60,117 bases of DNA, taken from the NCBI GenBank assembly GCA_026552855.1, contig JAPMTX010000149.1, positions 1 to 60,117 on the forward strand. The letters run 5' to 3'. This document shows positions 27,482-35,979 of this stretch, in pieces. The translations under genes and the position numbers were made by a program. The stretch's first letter is position 1, and the number at the start of each line of letters is the position of its first letter. The notes under the pieces are model-generated. The model saw nothing but the letters and a program-made list of their open reading frames with translations, did not search any database and had not been told where the DNA came from. Source of the DNA: Candidatus Methanoperedens sp. GTDB lineage: Archaea; Halobacteriota; Methanosarcinia; Methanosarcinales; Methanoperedenaceae.

Positions 27482-28729
27482 ATGCCTTACATCAGACCTG
27501 ATATGCGTAACGGCGAAAAAAAAGAGATGAAGTGGATCTACGAAGAGATCGTAGGAAGGATACCACCCTTCTCTCTTCTTTCGTACCAGTACAGCATCCT
27601 GGTGCAGTTATTTTTCCTCCTTATCCTCGGTCTTACTCTCGGCATCAGTTTCCACCTGAAAACCATCTCCCTGATATACGGTTCTCTCGGTATCCTGGTC
27701 GCTGTGATGTGGAGCATGCTTATCCTCCAGCTCGGGCCCACTCTTCGGAAGTTCAGGGCGCCGCTGAGCAGGGACGAGAACGAACTGCTTGAGCGGTACA
27801 AAGGAATACTCTTCCACAGGAACCACTACGAAGCCATCCCAGGGATCCTCATATTCGTTCCTTTTATGCTCTATCTTTTCTATGGCGGTTCAGGTCTGTT
27901 AAAAAGCTGGCTTGGCGACTCACCGAACTTCTACCTTCTGCCGTTCGTCAGCCTTCTCATCTGGGACATCTGCTACAGGATGGGACTCGGGATATGGACA
28001 TCAGTACTTGCCGTGTGGAGGTCGCTTGAGCTAAAAAAACTTGCAGAAAAAAGAACAGAGCTTGAGCATACACCCTATACCGAACTCCGGGCGCTCAGGA
28101 AGCTGGATACCAACAACGTCTTCTTCGGTCTTATCTCGCTCCTCCTTTTGCCGCTGCTCAGGAGCGACCCTGCCCTTGTCATAATGGTCTTAATTTTCAT
28201 GGTCTTTATTACAGTTACTAATGTAGTCTCGGCTTACCTCGTGTCCAGGGTTCCGTGGCTTCCGCCGGATATATACAACCTTGTGAAGGAATCCAGTTTT
28301 GCCTACATAGGAACCTCGTTGAAAGGCACTCCGCACATAACGCCTGTGGTCTATGTCTTTGACGGGCAGAGGATATTTTTTAATACCTCAAAGGAGGCAA
28401 AAAAACTGAGGGTAATGCGTAAGAACAATAAAGTTGCCTTCCTGATAGATAAGCGGGACATGAGCAATATCTATGAGAACAAGGCTGTCCTGTTTACGGG
28501 CAAAGTGAAGATATACGGACTGCTTGATATTCCGCTCCGGCTCGTGCAAATGCTTCGCGCCCTCAAGCTCTTCATAGTAAAGTACCCGGAATATACAAAA
28601 AAATATTCTTCTTCGGAATTGCCTAAAGCCTGGCAGTTGACACCGATCATTGCAAGAATTCTTGTAGAAGTTAAGCCTGCCAGGATCATATACTGGAGAG
28701 GAGCCAAGCAGATAAGCGTGCCGGTGTGA
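27482..28729 (+). CDS. Membrane protein fused to a PNPOx-like domain
   Basis: A 415-residue protein. The N-terminal 260 residues hold about six hydrophobic segments (near 40-60, 65-85, 120-140, 150-170, 215-230 and 232-252). From about 262 a split-barrel flavin domain follows: SFAYIGTSLKGTPHITPVVY, FFNTSKEAKKLRVMRKNNKV and a C-terminal PARIIYWRGAKQ. The same domain alone is encoded by the next gene, whose start overlaps. The arrangement suggests a membrane-tethered flavin or F420-linked redox protein, but no known enzyme has this design to my knowledge. Confidence 0.6.
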   Translation: MPYIRPDMRNGEKKEMKWIYEEIVGRIPPFSLLSYQYSILVQLFFLLILGLTLGISFHLKTISLIYGSLGILVAVMWSMLILQLGPTLRKFRAPLSRDENELLERYKGILFHRNHYEAIPGILIFVPFMLYLFYGGSGLLKSWLGDSPNFYLLPFVSLLIWDICYRMGLGIWTSVLAVWRSLELKKLAEKRTELEHTPYTELRALRKLDTNNVFFGLISLLLLPLLRSDPALVIMVLIFMVFITVTNVVSAYLVSRVPWLPPDIYNLVKESSFAYIGTSLKGTPHITPVVYVFDGQRIFFNTSKEAKKLRVMRKNNKVAFLIDKRDMSNIYENKAVLFTGKVKIYGLLDIPLRLVQMLRALKLFIVKYPEYTKKYSSSELPKAWQLTPIIARILVEVKPARIIYWRGAKQISVPV

Positions 28730-28731
28730 GA

Positions 28732-29226
28732 ATGAAAATACCTGATGAGATGCTGAACATACTGTACGGTAATTATTTCGGGTACGTGTGCACAAGTGAC
28801 AGGCACGACCAGCCGCACCTCACCCCAGTTTTCTTCGTGTACGACGGGCAGTCGCAGAAGATATTCTTCATCACCAACGAGAGATCAAAGAAAGTAAAGA
28901 ACATACTTGAGAACCCGAACGTGAGCATTACCATCGACATAAGAGACCCGGTAAACCCGTTCAACAACGAGGGGGTGATGGCCCAGGGTACAGCCACCAT
29001 AACAGAGAAAGGACCCATTTACTTCCTCCCCGAGGAGACGCTGCAACTCTACCGGGATATCTACATGGAGTTCAAGGGCAAGTACCAGGCTGTGATAGAG
29101 AACAAGCCCCTGGGGGAGAACGAGGTGATCGTCCAGATAAATATCGAGAAGATGGTCTACTGGAAAGGACCTCATTTCAAGTCGGTGAAGATAGATAAGG
29201 ATGGTAAAGTGATTATGGTAAAGTGA
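28732..29226 (+). CDS. PNPOx-like flavin-binding protein
   Basis: A 164-residue stand-alone split-barrel domain: GYVCTSDRHDQPHLTPVFFV, FFITNERSKKVKNILENP and VYWKGPHFKSV. It is a paralogue of the C-terminal domain of the preceding membrane protein (both carry PHLTPV/PHITPV and end in YWKG/YWRG). GTG 28726 overlapping the upstream stop is an alternative start to ATG 28732. Probably a redox cofactor-binding partner of the membrane fusion. Confidence 0.7.
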   Translation: MKIPDEMLNILYGNYFGYVCTSDRHDQPHLTPVFFVYDGQSQKIFFITNERSKKVKNILENPNVSITIDIRDPVNPFNNEGVMAQGTATITEKGPIYFLPEETLQLYRDIYMEFKGKYQAVIENKPLGENEVIVQINIEKMVYWKGPHFKSVKIDKDGKVIMVK

Positions 29227-29229
29227 ACC

Positions 29230-29856
29230 ATGTATATCGATACATATACCTCGCGCTGCAAGATATTCAGGCAGATACCCGACGGCTCAAAGGTGCTGGA
29301 GATAGGATGCGCGGACGGCAGGCTTGCGAATATCCTGACGATAAAGAAAAAGTGCAGGGTGTACTGCGTGGAAAAAGACCATGCAATGGCAGTGATCGGA
29401 AGAAAAAAATGCGAGGAGATGCTGAACATAGATATCGAAAACACAGAGCTGCCCTGGGAGGCGGGGGCTTTTGACTGCATCGTGCTCGGGAACGTTCTTG
29501 AGCACATGCGGGAGCCTGCAAAGATACTGGCTGATCTTAAGAGATACCTGTCCGGGAGCGGTTTTTTAATATACTCAGTCCCAAGCATCGTCAACTGGCA
29601 CTCAAGGCTTACCATACTCTCAGGAAAGTTCGAGTATGCGGAGAGCGGCGTTTTCGATAAGACGCACCTGCGTTTCTATAATCTCAACTCTGCAAAAAAA
29701 CTGGCGCAGGACGCGGGGTACCGGATAGTATGGCTAGATGTTACGCCCAGCATCTATTTTTACAAAGAGAGGTTGAATCCACTCTGGTACAGGCTCGCAG
29801 CAATGTGGAAAAATCTTTTTGCGGATGAATTCATTATACTGGCGAGGAAGGGATAG
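29230..29856 (+). CDS. SAM-dependent class I methyltransferase
   Basis: A 208-residue methyltransferase with motif I VLEIGCADGRLAN at residues 22-34, an acidic residue after the second strand (CVEKDHA) and LGNVLEHM as motif post-II. The substrate is not predictable; the FDKTHLRFYN segment is common in lipid- or glycan-modifying members. It begins three bases after the PNPOx-like gene, so the three genes form one operon. Confidence 0.75.
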   Translation: MYIDTYTSRCKIFRQIPDGSKVLEIGCADGRLANILTIKKKCRVYCVEKDHAMAVIGRKKCEEMLNIDIENTELPWEAGAFDCIVLGNVLEHMREPAKILADLKRYLSGSGFLIYSVPSIVNWHSRLTILSGKFEYAESGVFDKTHLRFYNLNSAKKLAQDAGYRIVWLDVTPSIYFYKERLNPLWYRLAAMWKNLFADEFIILARKG

Positions 29857-29920
29857 GCTCAGTATCAGTTGACCGGATGAAAGTAGTATAGAAAAATAAC
29901 TGCAAAGTATAGAATTCTAA

Positions 29921-29948
29921 CCGCAAAGAACGCAAAGGGCGCAAAGAG
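29921..29948. repeat. CGCAAAG tandem repeat
   Basis: Three head-to-tail gcaaag units spaced at nine bases in accgcaaagaacgcaaaggg and on to cgcaaag. Similar repeats are seen with a partner arm at 46764-46832. Confidence 0.6.
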
Positions 29949-30002
29949 AAAACAACTTCCTCTCTATGTAGTGGTATGAGAAGGTGCTGACCCAGTGATA
30001 TG

Positions 30003-30056
30003 GAACACGGATGACACGGATTAGACGGATTTTCACGGATACGTTCATCCGTGTTC
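30003..30056. repeat. CACGGAT repeat hairpin
   Basis: Perfect 12-bp arms gaacacggatga (30003-30014) and tcatccgtgttc (30045-30056) enclose further acggat copies. It lies in the 243-bp gap between the convergent methyltransferase and disulfide oxidoreductase genes and may also serve as a terminator for either. Confidence 0.65.
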
Positions 30057-30099
30057 TGTCACGATATGGCGACCGAGATCTAATTGATGAGCATTGGGG

Positions 30100-30762
30100 C
30101 TAAGAATACATGGGATTATAGCTTCGCCGCAGCGCCATATTAATCATGTCTATGAACGCCTCTGGCGGCTGCAAGCCTATGAACGACGTATCTTCGTTTA
30201 TTATGATGTGGGGCACGCTCATCACGCTGTACTTCTGAGCCAGATAGGGGAATTCAGTCATTTCGACGACATCCGCCTTTATGAATTCATTCTCTATCGC
30301 GAACTGGTGTGCCATACGCGCTACCCTGGGGCAGAAAGGACATGTGGGAGACACGAATACCTGAATGTGGACAGGCTTTTTTATCTCAGCCAGCTTTTTC
30401 TTGATGTTATCAGACAGCAGTGTAGTGCCGCGGGAGGCATCTACGATATCCTCCACGATGACGGGGAACTCGTACCCTGCCGGCACGCCGTAGTACCTGA
30501 TGCCGTAATCTCTCTTTCCAACTATTGCAATGGCTGGGATCTTTTTTATGTTGTACTTTAGATCCATGTCGCCGTCTTTGACAAAATCGTAGATTTTTGT
30601 TTTTATCTTCGGCGAGAGCGCTCCTATCTCAAGCACCAGCTCCCTTGTCTCCTTGCAGAACTGGCACTCAAATTCCTGCGTGAAAACGATCAGCTCCACA
30701 TCTCCTTCCAGCTTTTCGAACTGTTTTTTTATAACTGCCCGCTGAGCCTCTTGGAGAACCAT
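30100..30762 (-). CDS. Protein disulfide oxidoreductase, double glutaredoxin fold
   Basis: A 220-residue archaeal PDO with two thioredoxin-like units, each with a CXXC site: CQFC at 33-36 and CPFC at 141-144. The cis-proline contexts KKIPAIAI and MSVPHIII follow. PDOs make, reduce or shuffle cytosolic protein disulfides and may be reduced by a thioredoxin reductase; one is encoded at 32186. The gene is the last of an apparent operon with an ArsR regulator and a 59-residue membrane protein. Confidence 0.88.
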   Translation of the reverse strand: MVLQEAQRAVIKKQFEKLEGDVELIVFTQEFECQFCKETRELVLEIGALSPKIKTKIYDFVKDGDMDLKYNIKKIPAIAIVGKRDYGIRYYGVPAGYEFPVIVEDIVDASRGTTLLSDNIKKKLAEIKKPVHIQVFVSPTCPFCPRVARMAHQFAIENEFIKADVVEMTEFPYLAQKYSVMSVPHIIINEDTSFIGLQPPEAFIDMINMALRRSYNPMYS

Positions 30763-30766
30763 AACT

Positions 30767-30946
30767 TCACTCTACTGATTTCAGAAGTTTTTCAACCCTC
30801 TCAAAAGCTAATCTCATCTCTTTCAGTTCTGATAAGATCATGTAACTCAAGTAAATGGATATGAGACCGAGAATGGTCACAACGATGATAAGGGTCCATC
30901 CGGCAGTCGAATCCGACACCCCTGGCATCATAGGCATTTGCAGCAT
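30767..30946 (-). CDS. Small single-helix membrane protein
   Basis: A 59-residue gene between the ArsR regulator and the PDO gene. It reads MLQMPMMPG, then a hydrophobic helix (WTLIIVVTILGLISIYLSYM, residues 17-36) and a charged amphipathic tail (LKEMRLAFERVEKLLKSVE). An excellent ribosome site, taggagg, lies nine bases before ATG 30946, and the gene is four bases from PDO and 11 from ArsR, so it is very likely translated. It may anchor or modulate the PDO. Confidence 0.75.
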   Translation of the reverse strand: MLQMPMMPGVSDSTAGWTLIIVVTILGLISIYLSYMILSELKEMRLAFERVEKLLKSVE

Positions 30947-30957
30947 GGTATTTCCTC

Positions 30958-31245
30958 CTACTTTACAATCTCTTTGATTTTACTCAATGACAGTATTAAT
31001 TCAAAATTCTTTGCTTTATAAAATTTTTTAGTATAAGGCGGCTCCTCGAAATGTCTTATTTCGCTCTCCACCAGTCCTGCGTTTTCAAGTTTTTTAAGGT
31101 GAAGGTAAAGGAGCGGGCGGGATATCCCGACTATCTTTGCTAACTCTGAGACATAGCATTCGCCTCTGGCAAGAACCGCCATGATGGTAAGGCTGTGTTC
31201 ATTTCCAAGCGCATCCAGTATCTCAGCAAGGGATTTTTTATCCAC
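30958..31245 (-). CDS. ArsR-family transcriptional regulator
   Basis: A 95-residue winged-helix repressor: LAEILDALGNEHSLTIMAVLA, then the recognition helix KIVGISRPLLYLHLKKLENAGLVE. Metal-binding cysteines typical of arsenic sensors are absent (one Cys, in GECYVSEL), so it may sense redox or another signal. It starts with GTG at 31245. It heads the operon with the small membrane protein and the PDO. Confidence 0.8.
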   Translation of the reverse strand: MDKKSLAEILDALGNEHSLTIMAVLARGECYVSELAKIVGISRPLLYLHLKKLENAGLVESEIRHFEEPPYTKKFYKAKNFELILSLSKIKEIVK

Positions 31246-31293
31246 CGTTTCACCAGTATACTAAAAGAAGCTGAAGATATTTAAAATAAAAGC

Positions 31294-31345
31294 CTTTTGT
31301 AAAATTTCTGGAAGGCTTAATCAACTTCCAGAAATTTTACAAAAG
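31294..31345. terminator. Perfect 21-bp inverted repeat over a gene end
   Basis: Arms 31294-31314 and 31325-31345 are perfectly complementary over 21 bp (cttttgtaaaatttctggaa and its reverse complement) with a 10-base loop. The right arm encodes the C-terminal residues of the PepSY protein and its stop lies in the stem-loop region, with the left arm about 50 bases upstream of the ArsR gene. A stable hairpin at the end of the first gene could terminate or protect the mRNA; it may also have arisen by inverted duplication. Confidence 0.6.
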
Positions 31346-32042
31346 TCCCGTGCCAGTTATGGTACCACACTGCGCCTGTATAGGCATTCACGCCCAGCAT
31401 CCCATAGGTCTTGCTGTCTTTCAGCACATGTACGGTATAGTAGCCATAGAAGGCATCCGCATCGTCCGCTTTAGTTCCTGGTATTGTTTTGTCAAGGTAC
31501 GCCTGAGCATTCTTTAGCGCCTGCTCTTTTGTCACGGTAGTCTGCGCCTGCGTATTCCAGTTCATGTGCCCGTATTTGGTGTTCCACATCATGTTCGGAC
31601 CCATCTCGGGGAACACCGCTCCAGTGTACCTGTTGACAATCAGCTCAAAAGCATGCGTGCCTGTGCTCTTCTCCTTTACATCTGCATAGAAGTGGTTGTT
31701 GAACTCCATTACCTCGGCGAGTGCGAGGTCGGCGTTGCCCGCAGAGGCAAGATATTGCTCCGCTGCATCTTTCGCCTGCTCGATGGTTAAGGGAGTGGCA
31801 TTTGCCGCATTGCTCCCCTGGGTCCCGTAGCCGCCGCAGTGGTTGGAGCCGTAGCCGCCATCACCTCCCATCATTCCTCTGCCATAACCAGTGCCGGAAC
31901 CCATCATGCCGCCGGTTCCCATCATCCCGCCGCCATTGCCCATCATGCCATTCCAGAAGCCGTCAGCCGGTCTTGCCACAGCGTAGCCTGCTGCCAGTAC
32001 GACAAGGATTGCCGCTATTGCCACGATCGTTTTCATGTTCAT
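31317..32042 (-). CDS. Exported Met/Gly-rich PepSY protein
   Basis: A 241-residue protein with a signal peptide (residues 3-23, ending YAVARPADG). A Met-Gly-rich stretch (about 30-75: GMMGNGGGMMGTGGMMGSG) follows and then two PepSY-like repeats (LTIEQAKDAAEQYLASAGNA and VTKEQALKNAQAYLDK). Met-rich runs often bind copper(I) or silver; that is an inference here. It lies opposite the divergent thioredoxin reductase gene, with a palindromic site between them. Confidence 0.7.
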   Translation of the reverse strand: MNMKTIVAIAAILVVLAAGYAVARPADGFWNGMMGNGGGMMGTGGMMGSGTGYGRGMMGGDGGYGSNHCGGYGTQGSNAANATPLTIEQAKDAAEQYLASAGNADLALAEVMEFNNHFYADVKEKSTGTHAFELIVNRYTGAVFPEMGPNMMWNTKYGHMNWNTQAQTTVTKEQALKNAQAYLDKTIPGTKADDADAFYGYYTVHVLKDSKTYGMLGVNAYTGAVWYHNWHGTFVKFLEVD

Positions 32043-32066
32043 ATTCTCTCACCTTTTAATTGTTTA

Positions 32067-32097
32067 TTTCATGTGTAAGAAAAACTTACACATGAAA
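32067..32097. promoter_or_regulatory. 13-bp inverted repeat, putative operator
   Basis: Perfect arms tttcatgtgtaag (32067-32079) and cttacacatgaaa (32085-32097) with a five-base A spacer, about 25 bases upstream of the PepSY gene start and 89 bases before the thioredoxin reductase start. The location between divergent redox genes fits a dimeric repressor site, such as for the nearby ArsR-type regulator. Confidence 0.6.
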
Positions 32098-32185
32098 CTT
32101 AGACTTACTAAGATATAAACTTTTTCCCAGATATGCAAAGCTATTAAGTTTATTTAGGTCTTATATGCAAAAAGGATGAAGAGCT

Positions 32186-33094
32186 ATGGTTTACGATATC
32201 GTTATTATAGGTGGGGGACCGGCAGGTCTCACCGCAGGGATATATGCAAGGCGTGCGATGCTGAACACCCTCCTTATTGAAAAAGTGGGCGTAGGCGGTC
32301 AGATAATTATCACCGACCTTATTGAGAACTATCCCGGTTTCCTTGAAATATCAGGCGGCGAACTTGCGCGCAAATTCGAGGAGCACGCACTGAAGTTCGG
32401 TCTTGAGACGAAAGGTATGATCGATGTAACATGTATTGAGGACAGGGGGAAAACAAAGCTTGTGAGAACGACTGAAGGCGATTTCGAGACAAAAGCAGTG
32501 ATAATTGCTACAGGTACGACGCCCAGGAAGCTAGGTGCCAGGGGAGAACTTAACTATATCGGCAGAGGGGTCTCATACTGCGCCACATGCGACGGCTTTT
32601 TCTTCAGGGATAAGGTAGTAGCGGTGGTCGGAGGCGGGGATTCCGCGATCACTGAGGCTATCTACCTGACGAAGATGGCAAAAAAAGTGTACATCATCCA
32701 CCGCAGGGACAGGCTCCGCGCCGAGAAGATAAACCAGGAGCATGCTATCGCCAATCCAAAGATCAGCTTTATCTGGGATTCAGTTATCGAGGAGATAGCA
32801 GGGAATAAGACGGTCGAGAAGGTCATCATCAGGAACGTGAAGACGAACGAACTCTCCGAGATGAAAACCGACGGCGTGTTCATATACGTGGGTTTGATAC
32901 CCAACACGGGCTTTACTGATGTTGAAAAAGATATTGGAGGGTTTATAATCGTTAACAATAAGATGGAGACCTCAATAAGAGGTATTTTCGCGGCAGGCGA
33001 CTGCAGGGTCACGCCGCTGCGCCAGATAGCAACAGCGGTGGGAGATGGGGCGATAGCTTCTGTCTCGGCTGAGAGATATATTGACGGGCTATAA
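32186..33094 (+). CDS. trxB: Thioredoxin reductase
   Basis: A 302-residue flavoprotein. FAD is bound by IIGGGPAGLTAGIYA near the N terminus, the redox-active pair is CATC at 132-135, NAD(P)H is bound by VVGGGDSAITEA, and the C-terminal GIFAAGDCR motif contacts FAD. It uses NAD(P)H or another donor to reduce thioredoxin-like proteins, possibly the PDO nearby. The family is cytosolic. Confidence 0.93.
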   Translation: MVYDIVIIGGGPAGLTAGIYARRAMLNTLLIEKVGVGGQIIITDLIENYPGFLEISGGELARKFEEHALKFGLETKGMIDVTCIEDRGKTKLVRTTEGDFETKAVIIATGTTPRKLGARGELNYIGRGVSYCATCDGFFFRDKVVAVVGGGDSAITEAIYLTKMAKKVYIIHRRDRLRAEKINQEHAIANPKISFIWDSVIEEIAGNKTVEKVIIRNVKTNELSEMKTDGVFIYVGLIPNTGFTDVEKDIGGFIIVNNKMETSIRGIFAAGDCRVTPLRQIATAVGDGAIASVSAERYIDGL

Positions 33095-33108
33095 AATATC
33101 TAAAAAAA

Positions 33109-33591
33109 TTAAAACGGCTCGGAGAACTCCGAGTCGAATTTTCCGCTGTTTATAGCAGCAATAGCTTCTTTGGGCTTTAGACCCTCAAAGGTCACACCCA
33201 GGGGAACGCACGAGCCGACTACCTCTTTCACAGCCCCTTTCAGGGTCTTTGAAAGCGTATCGCTCTTCTTCATGTGCGCGATCTTCACTGCCTGCTTCAC
33301 GGTGAGGTTGCCGATAATCTTGGTGTTCGGGGTACCTGAGCCTGTTTCGACTCCAAGCTCTTTCTTTATGAGCGCAGATGTCGGCGGAGTGCCTACCTGG
33401 ATAGTGAACTGCTTTTTGTCGTCCACGATTATTTTGATAGGGACCTGCATCCCGCTGAACGCTTTTGTCTGCTCGTTGATCTTGTCTATGATTGCTTTCA
33501 CGTTCACGCCGAGAGGACCAAGTGACGGACCAAGCGGCGGGCCCGGGGTCGCTGTGCCTCCGGGAACTAATGCTTCTACAACGCTGACCAT
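33109..33591 (-). CDS. rpl11: Ribosomal protein L11
   Basis: A 160-residue archaeal L11. The N terminus VEALVPGGTATPGPPLGPSL (proline-rich hinge) and the C-terminal rRNA-binding domain are present. It shapes the GTPase-associated centre of 23S rRNA. It is the last visible gene of the secE-spt5-rpl11 operon; L1, L10 and L12, which often follow, are absent because trxB ends convergently at 33094. Confidence 0.96.
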   Translation of the reverse strand: MVSVVEALVPGGTATPGPPLGPSLGPLGVNVKAIIDKINEQTKAFSGMQVPIKIIVDDKKQFTIQVGTPPTSALIKKELGVETGSGTPNTKIIGNLTVKQAVKIAHMKKSDTLSKTLKGAVKEVVGSCVPLGVTFEGLKPKEAIAAINSGKFDSEFSEPF

Positions 33592-33613
33592 TTTTATTTC
33601 TCCTGTATAATTA

Positions 33614-34102
33614 TCATTTCTCTATCTCTTCCCGTTTCAGTATCCTCACGTTATCGCCGCGAACCGTCACCGGGATCGGGACCATCGCCTCGAACAGTTC
33701 GACCGTGATCTCTTCATGAGCCTCGTCTATCCTCTTCACTCTTGCTTTTTCGCCCTTGAAAGGACCTGATATTAGCTCAACAATGCTGCCCTCTGTGATG
33801 CCTGTGACCGTGAGTTTCGGCGTCAGGAAATGCTCTATCTCGGCAAAGCTGGATCTGCCCTTCACCATCGTGCGCGCGTGGGGCAGCGTCTGGATGACCT
33901 GCTCGACAACCTCAGGACCTGCAGCCTCGACAAGGATGTATCCCCTCAGTTCATCCGGCGCGAGTATGGCGCGGATATCAAGGTGTTCTTTTTTCGCAAC
34001 CTTCTCGATGAGATTGGAGACCGCTCTCTCCTGGTTCGCAGTTGTCTTCACAACGTAGATGGCTGCCTCTGTGGCAGTCTCTGTGGCTGCCTCATCCGTC
34101 AT
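33614..34102 (-). CDS. spt5: Transcription elongation factor Spt5
   Basis: A 162-residue NusG/Spt5 with NGN domain ([20 protein letters not shown] and [18 protein letters not shown]) and a KOW domain ([19 protein letters not shown]). It keeps RNA polymerase processive with Spt4. ATG 34102 overlaps the secE stop by four bases, so it is preferred over the upstream GTG 34111. Confidence 0.94.
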   Translation of the reverse strand: MTDEAATETATEAAIYVVKTTANQERAVSNLIEKVAKKEHLDIRAILAPDELRGYILVEAAGPEVVEQVIQTLPHARTMVKGRSSFAEIEHFLTPKLTVTGITEGSIVELISGPFKGEKARVKRIDEAHEEITVELFEAMVPIPVTVRGDNVRILKREEIEK

Positions 34103-34299
34103 TTGAACCACCCGGGCATTATGGTGATCAGCAGGTATATGATGAACCCGATAAACCCTATCAGGAGTATGCCGGCTCCGGCTACTTTTGCGATCACTGT
34201 GAACTCTTCCCGCGTGGGCTTCCTCGTCAGCTTCAGTACCCTGATGTACTCGCTGAGGTTTAGCGGCACGTTTCCAGGCATTTCTTTATCTTCGAACAC
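34099..34299 (-). CDS. secE: Protein translocase subunit SecE
   Basis: A 66-residue SecE (Sec61-gamma) protein: an amphipathic helix ([20 protein letters not shown]) and one membrane helix (residues 43-61). It clamps the SecY channel. A GTG start at 34299 is used; ATG 34281 would still leave the whole helix. A TATA-like element (gatataaaag) lies near 34335-34345. Confidence 0.92.
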   Translation of the reverse strand: MFEDKEMPGNVPLNLSEYIRVLKLTRKPTREEFTVIAKVAGAGILLIGFIGFIIYLLITIMPGWFK

Positions 34300-34411
34300 T
34301 CTGTTTCACATCCATGGCTTAAATAAAGCGATAAACGATATAAAAGCTATCCCAAAATAATAGCAGCCTTCAATTATACTCAATATAAAAATAGTTTTCG
34401 CTTTTAACTTA

Positions 34412-35866
34412 TTAAATATTTTTATCTCCTTTCCCTCGCATGGCTGATACGATGATTGCAGGCACGGTGATCATTGAAGAAAGAATGAACGCGCTGGTAA
34501 TGCCTCCGGTAAATGCTTCCTGCACGGCTACGGGCATACTCGCCCCGCCTACGACGAACATATCCATCATCTCAGTAAGAGAGACCGTCCCCATGATCAG
34601 CGGGAAAGCTATTCCCATGCTCAGCACCATGCCGGCGCTGTTGAAAAAAGCCCTCATGGACGAGGCTACGCCGCGCCGCTCAGGGACCACTGCCGACATG
34701 ATGGCGCTGGTATTCGGAGGCTGGAACAGCCCTGAGCCGAAACTATTGATGAACATCCATACAGCAAGTATCCAGTAAGGCGTATTGTAATGCATTGTCG
34801 CAAGACCAAGCAGGCCAACAAGGGATATAGCCAGTCCGACCGTACTTATCATCCTGGAGCCGTATCTATCCGAGAGTACCCCGCCTACAGGTCCGGTTAT
34901 CGCAAGACCGATGGCAAGCGGGGTCGTGAGTATGCTTGCCGTAAGCGGGTCATAGCCCCTGGGTCCCTGGAAGAAAAGGATGAGAAGGATCATTACCGCT
35001 CCCCTGGCTATGGAATTAAGGAGGGCGCTTAGCTGCCCGTAGGAGAAGATTTTTATTTTGAAGAGACTCAAGTCCATCAGCGGATGGACGGCATGCTTTT
35101 CAACATGCAGAAAGGCGAAAAAACTCACAATCGCAGTAGCAAGCGAGAGAAGCATTGGAAGTGATGTCAGTCCGAGGATAAATCCTGCTGTGAGGTAAAT
35201 CATGGACGTGAGGAAGGCGATGGTAAATAAGACCATTCCCTTAAGGTCGAATGTTTCTCCTTTGGGCAGTTCTGCAATATCCCTTAATTTTAAGTGCGCC
35301 CATACAGTTGTGAATATACCAATGGGGACGTTAAAAAAGAAATTCAGCCTCCAGTCTATCAATGTGAGGAAGCCGCCCAGTATCGGACCTACGACGAACG
35401 CGGCAGCCATGATCATGCTAAGAAATCCCATCGCTTTCCCCAGTTCAGTCCTTTTGAAGGCATCAGTTACTATTATTGTGCCGTTAGCCACAAGCATTGA
35501 GCCGCCCACAGCCTGCAGCACCCTGAAAGCGATAAGCTGGCTTATGTTAGAGGCGAAACCGCAAATCAACGAACCGATTGTGAACACAGCCAGACCGTAA
35601 ACATACAGTTTCTTCCGTCCGTAGATATCAGCAAGCCTGCCCCAGGCGGGTGCAAGTATGGTGAGGAGAAGAGTATAACTTATCATTACCCACATTATCC
35701 CGAAGAGATCTGTATTCAGTTTCACCATCATAGTGGGAAGGGCGATTATCAGGGTGCTGGCATTGAGGATACCGACAAGCATTCCGAGGGATGTCACGGA
35801 GAGCGCGGTCCATTTATAGCCTTCCTGTATGTTTTTATCAATGTTAGAGCTCATGCTAATTCTCAT
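34412..35866 (-). CDS. MFS drug-type exporter, 14 helices
   Basis: A 484-residue DHA2-type (EmrB/QacA) transporter. The family motif after TM2-3 is GRLADIYGRKKLYVYGL, and GTIIVTDAFKRTELGKAMG and GPILGGFLTLIDWRLNFFF (motif C region) follow. It likely exports toxic organic compounds by proton antiport. ATG 35854 (MSSNIDKN) is an alternative to ATG 35866. It appears monocistronic. Confidence 0.85.
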   Translation of the reverse strand: MRISMSSNIDKNIQEGYKWTALSVTSLGMLVGILNASTLIIALPTMMVKLNTDLFGIMWVMISYTLLLTILAPAWGRLADIYGRKKLYVYGLAVFTIGSLICGFASNISQLIAFRVLQAVGGSMLVANGTIIVTDAFKRTELGKAMGFLSMIMAAAFVVGPILGGFLTLIDWRLNFFFNVPIGIFTTVWAHLKLRDIAELPKGETFDLKGMVLFTIAFLTSMIYLTAGFILGLTSLPMLLSLATAIVSFFAFLHVEKHAVHPLMDLSLFKIKIFSYGQLSALLNSIARGAVMILLILFFQGPRGYDPLTASILTTPLAIGLAITGPVGGVLSDRYGSRMISTVGLAISLVGLLGLATMHYNTPYWILAVWMFINSFGSGLFQPPNTSAIMSAVVPERRGVASSMRAFFNSAGMVLSMGIAFPLIMGTVSLTEMMDMFVVGGASMPVAVQEAFTGGITSAFILSSMITVPAIIVSAMRGKGDKNI

Positions 35867-35979
35867 AAAAGTGAAAGATATGCTTAGATAATTCTCATAT
35901 ATTTAAGATTATGTACGAAAAAATCGCATTATTTTGAGGCTTTCTGAAAAGTCTTTATCTCATGGAAGGTTTTAAATAT

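Noticed and set aside
30003..30056. Short repeated CACGGAT units as a CRISPR
   Set aside because: Units are only 7-10 bases with no spacer-sized gaps.
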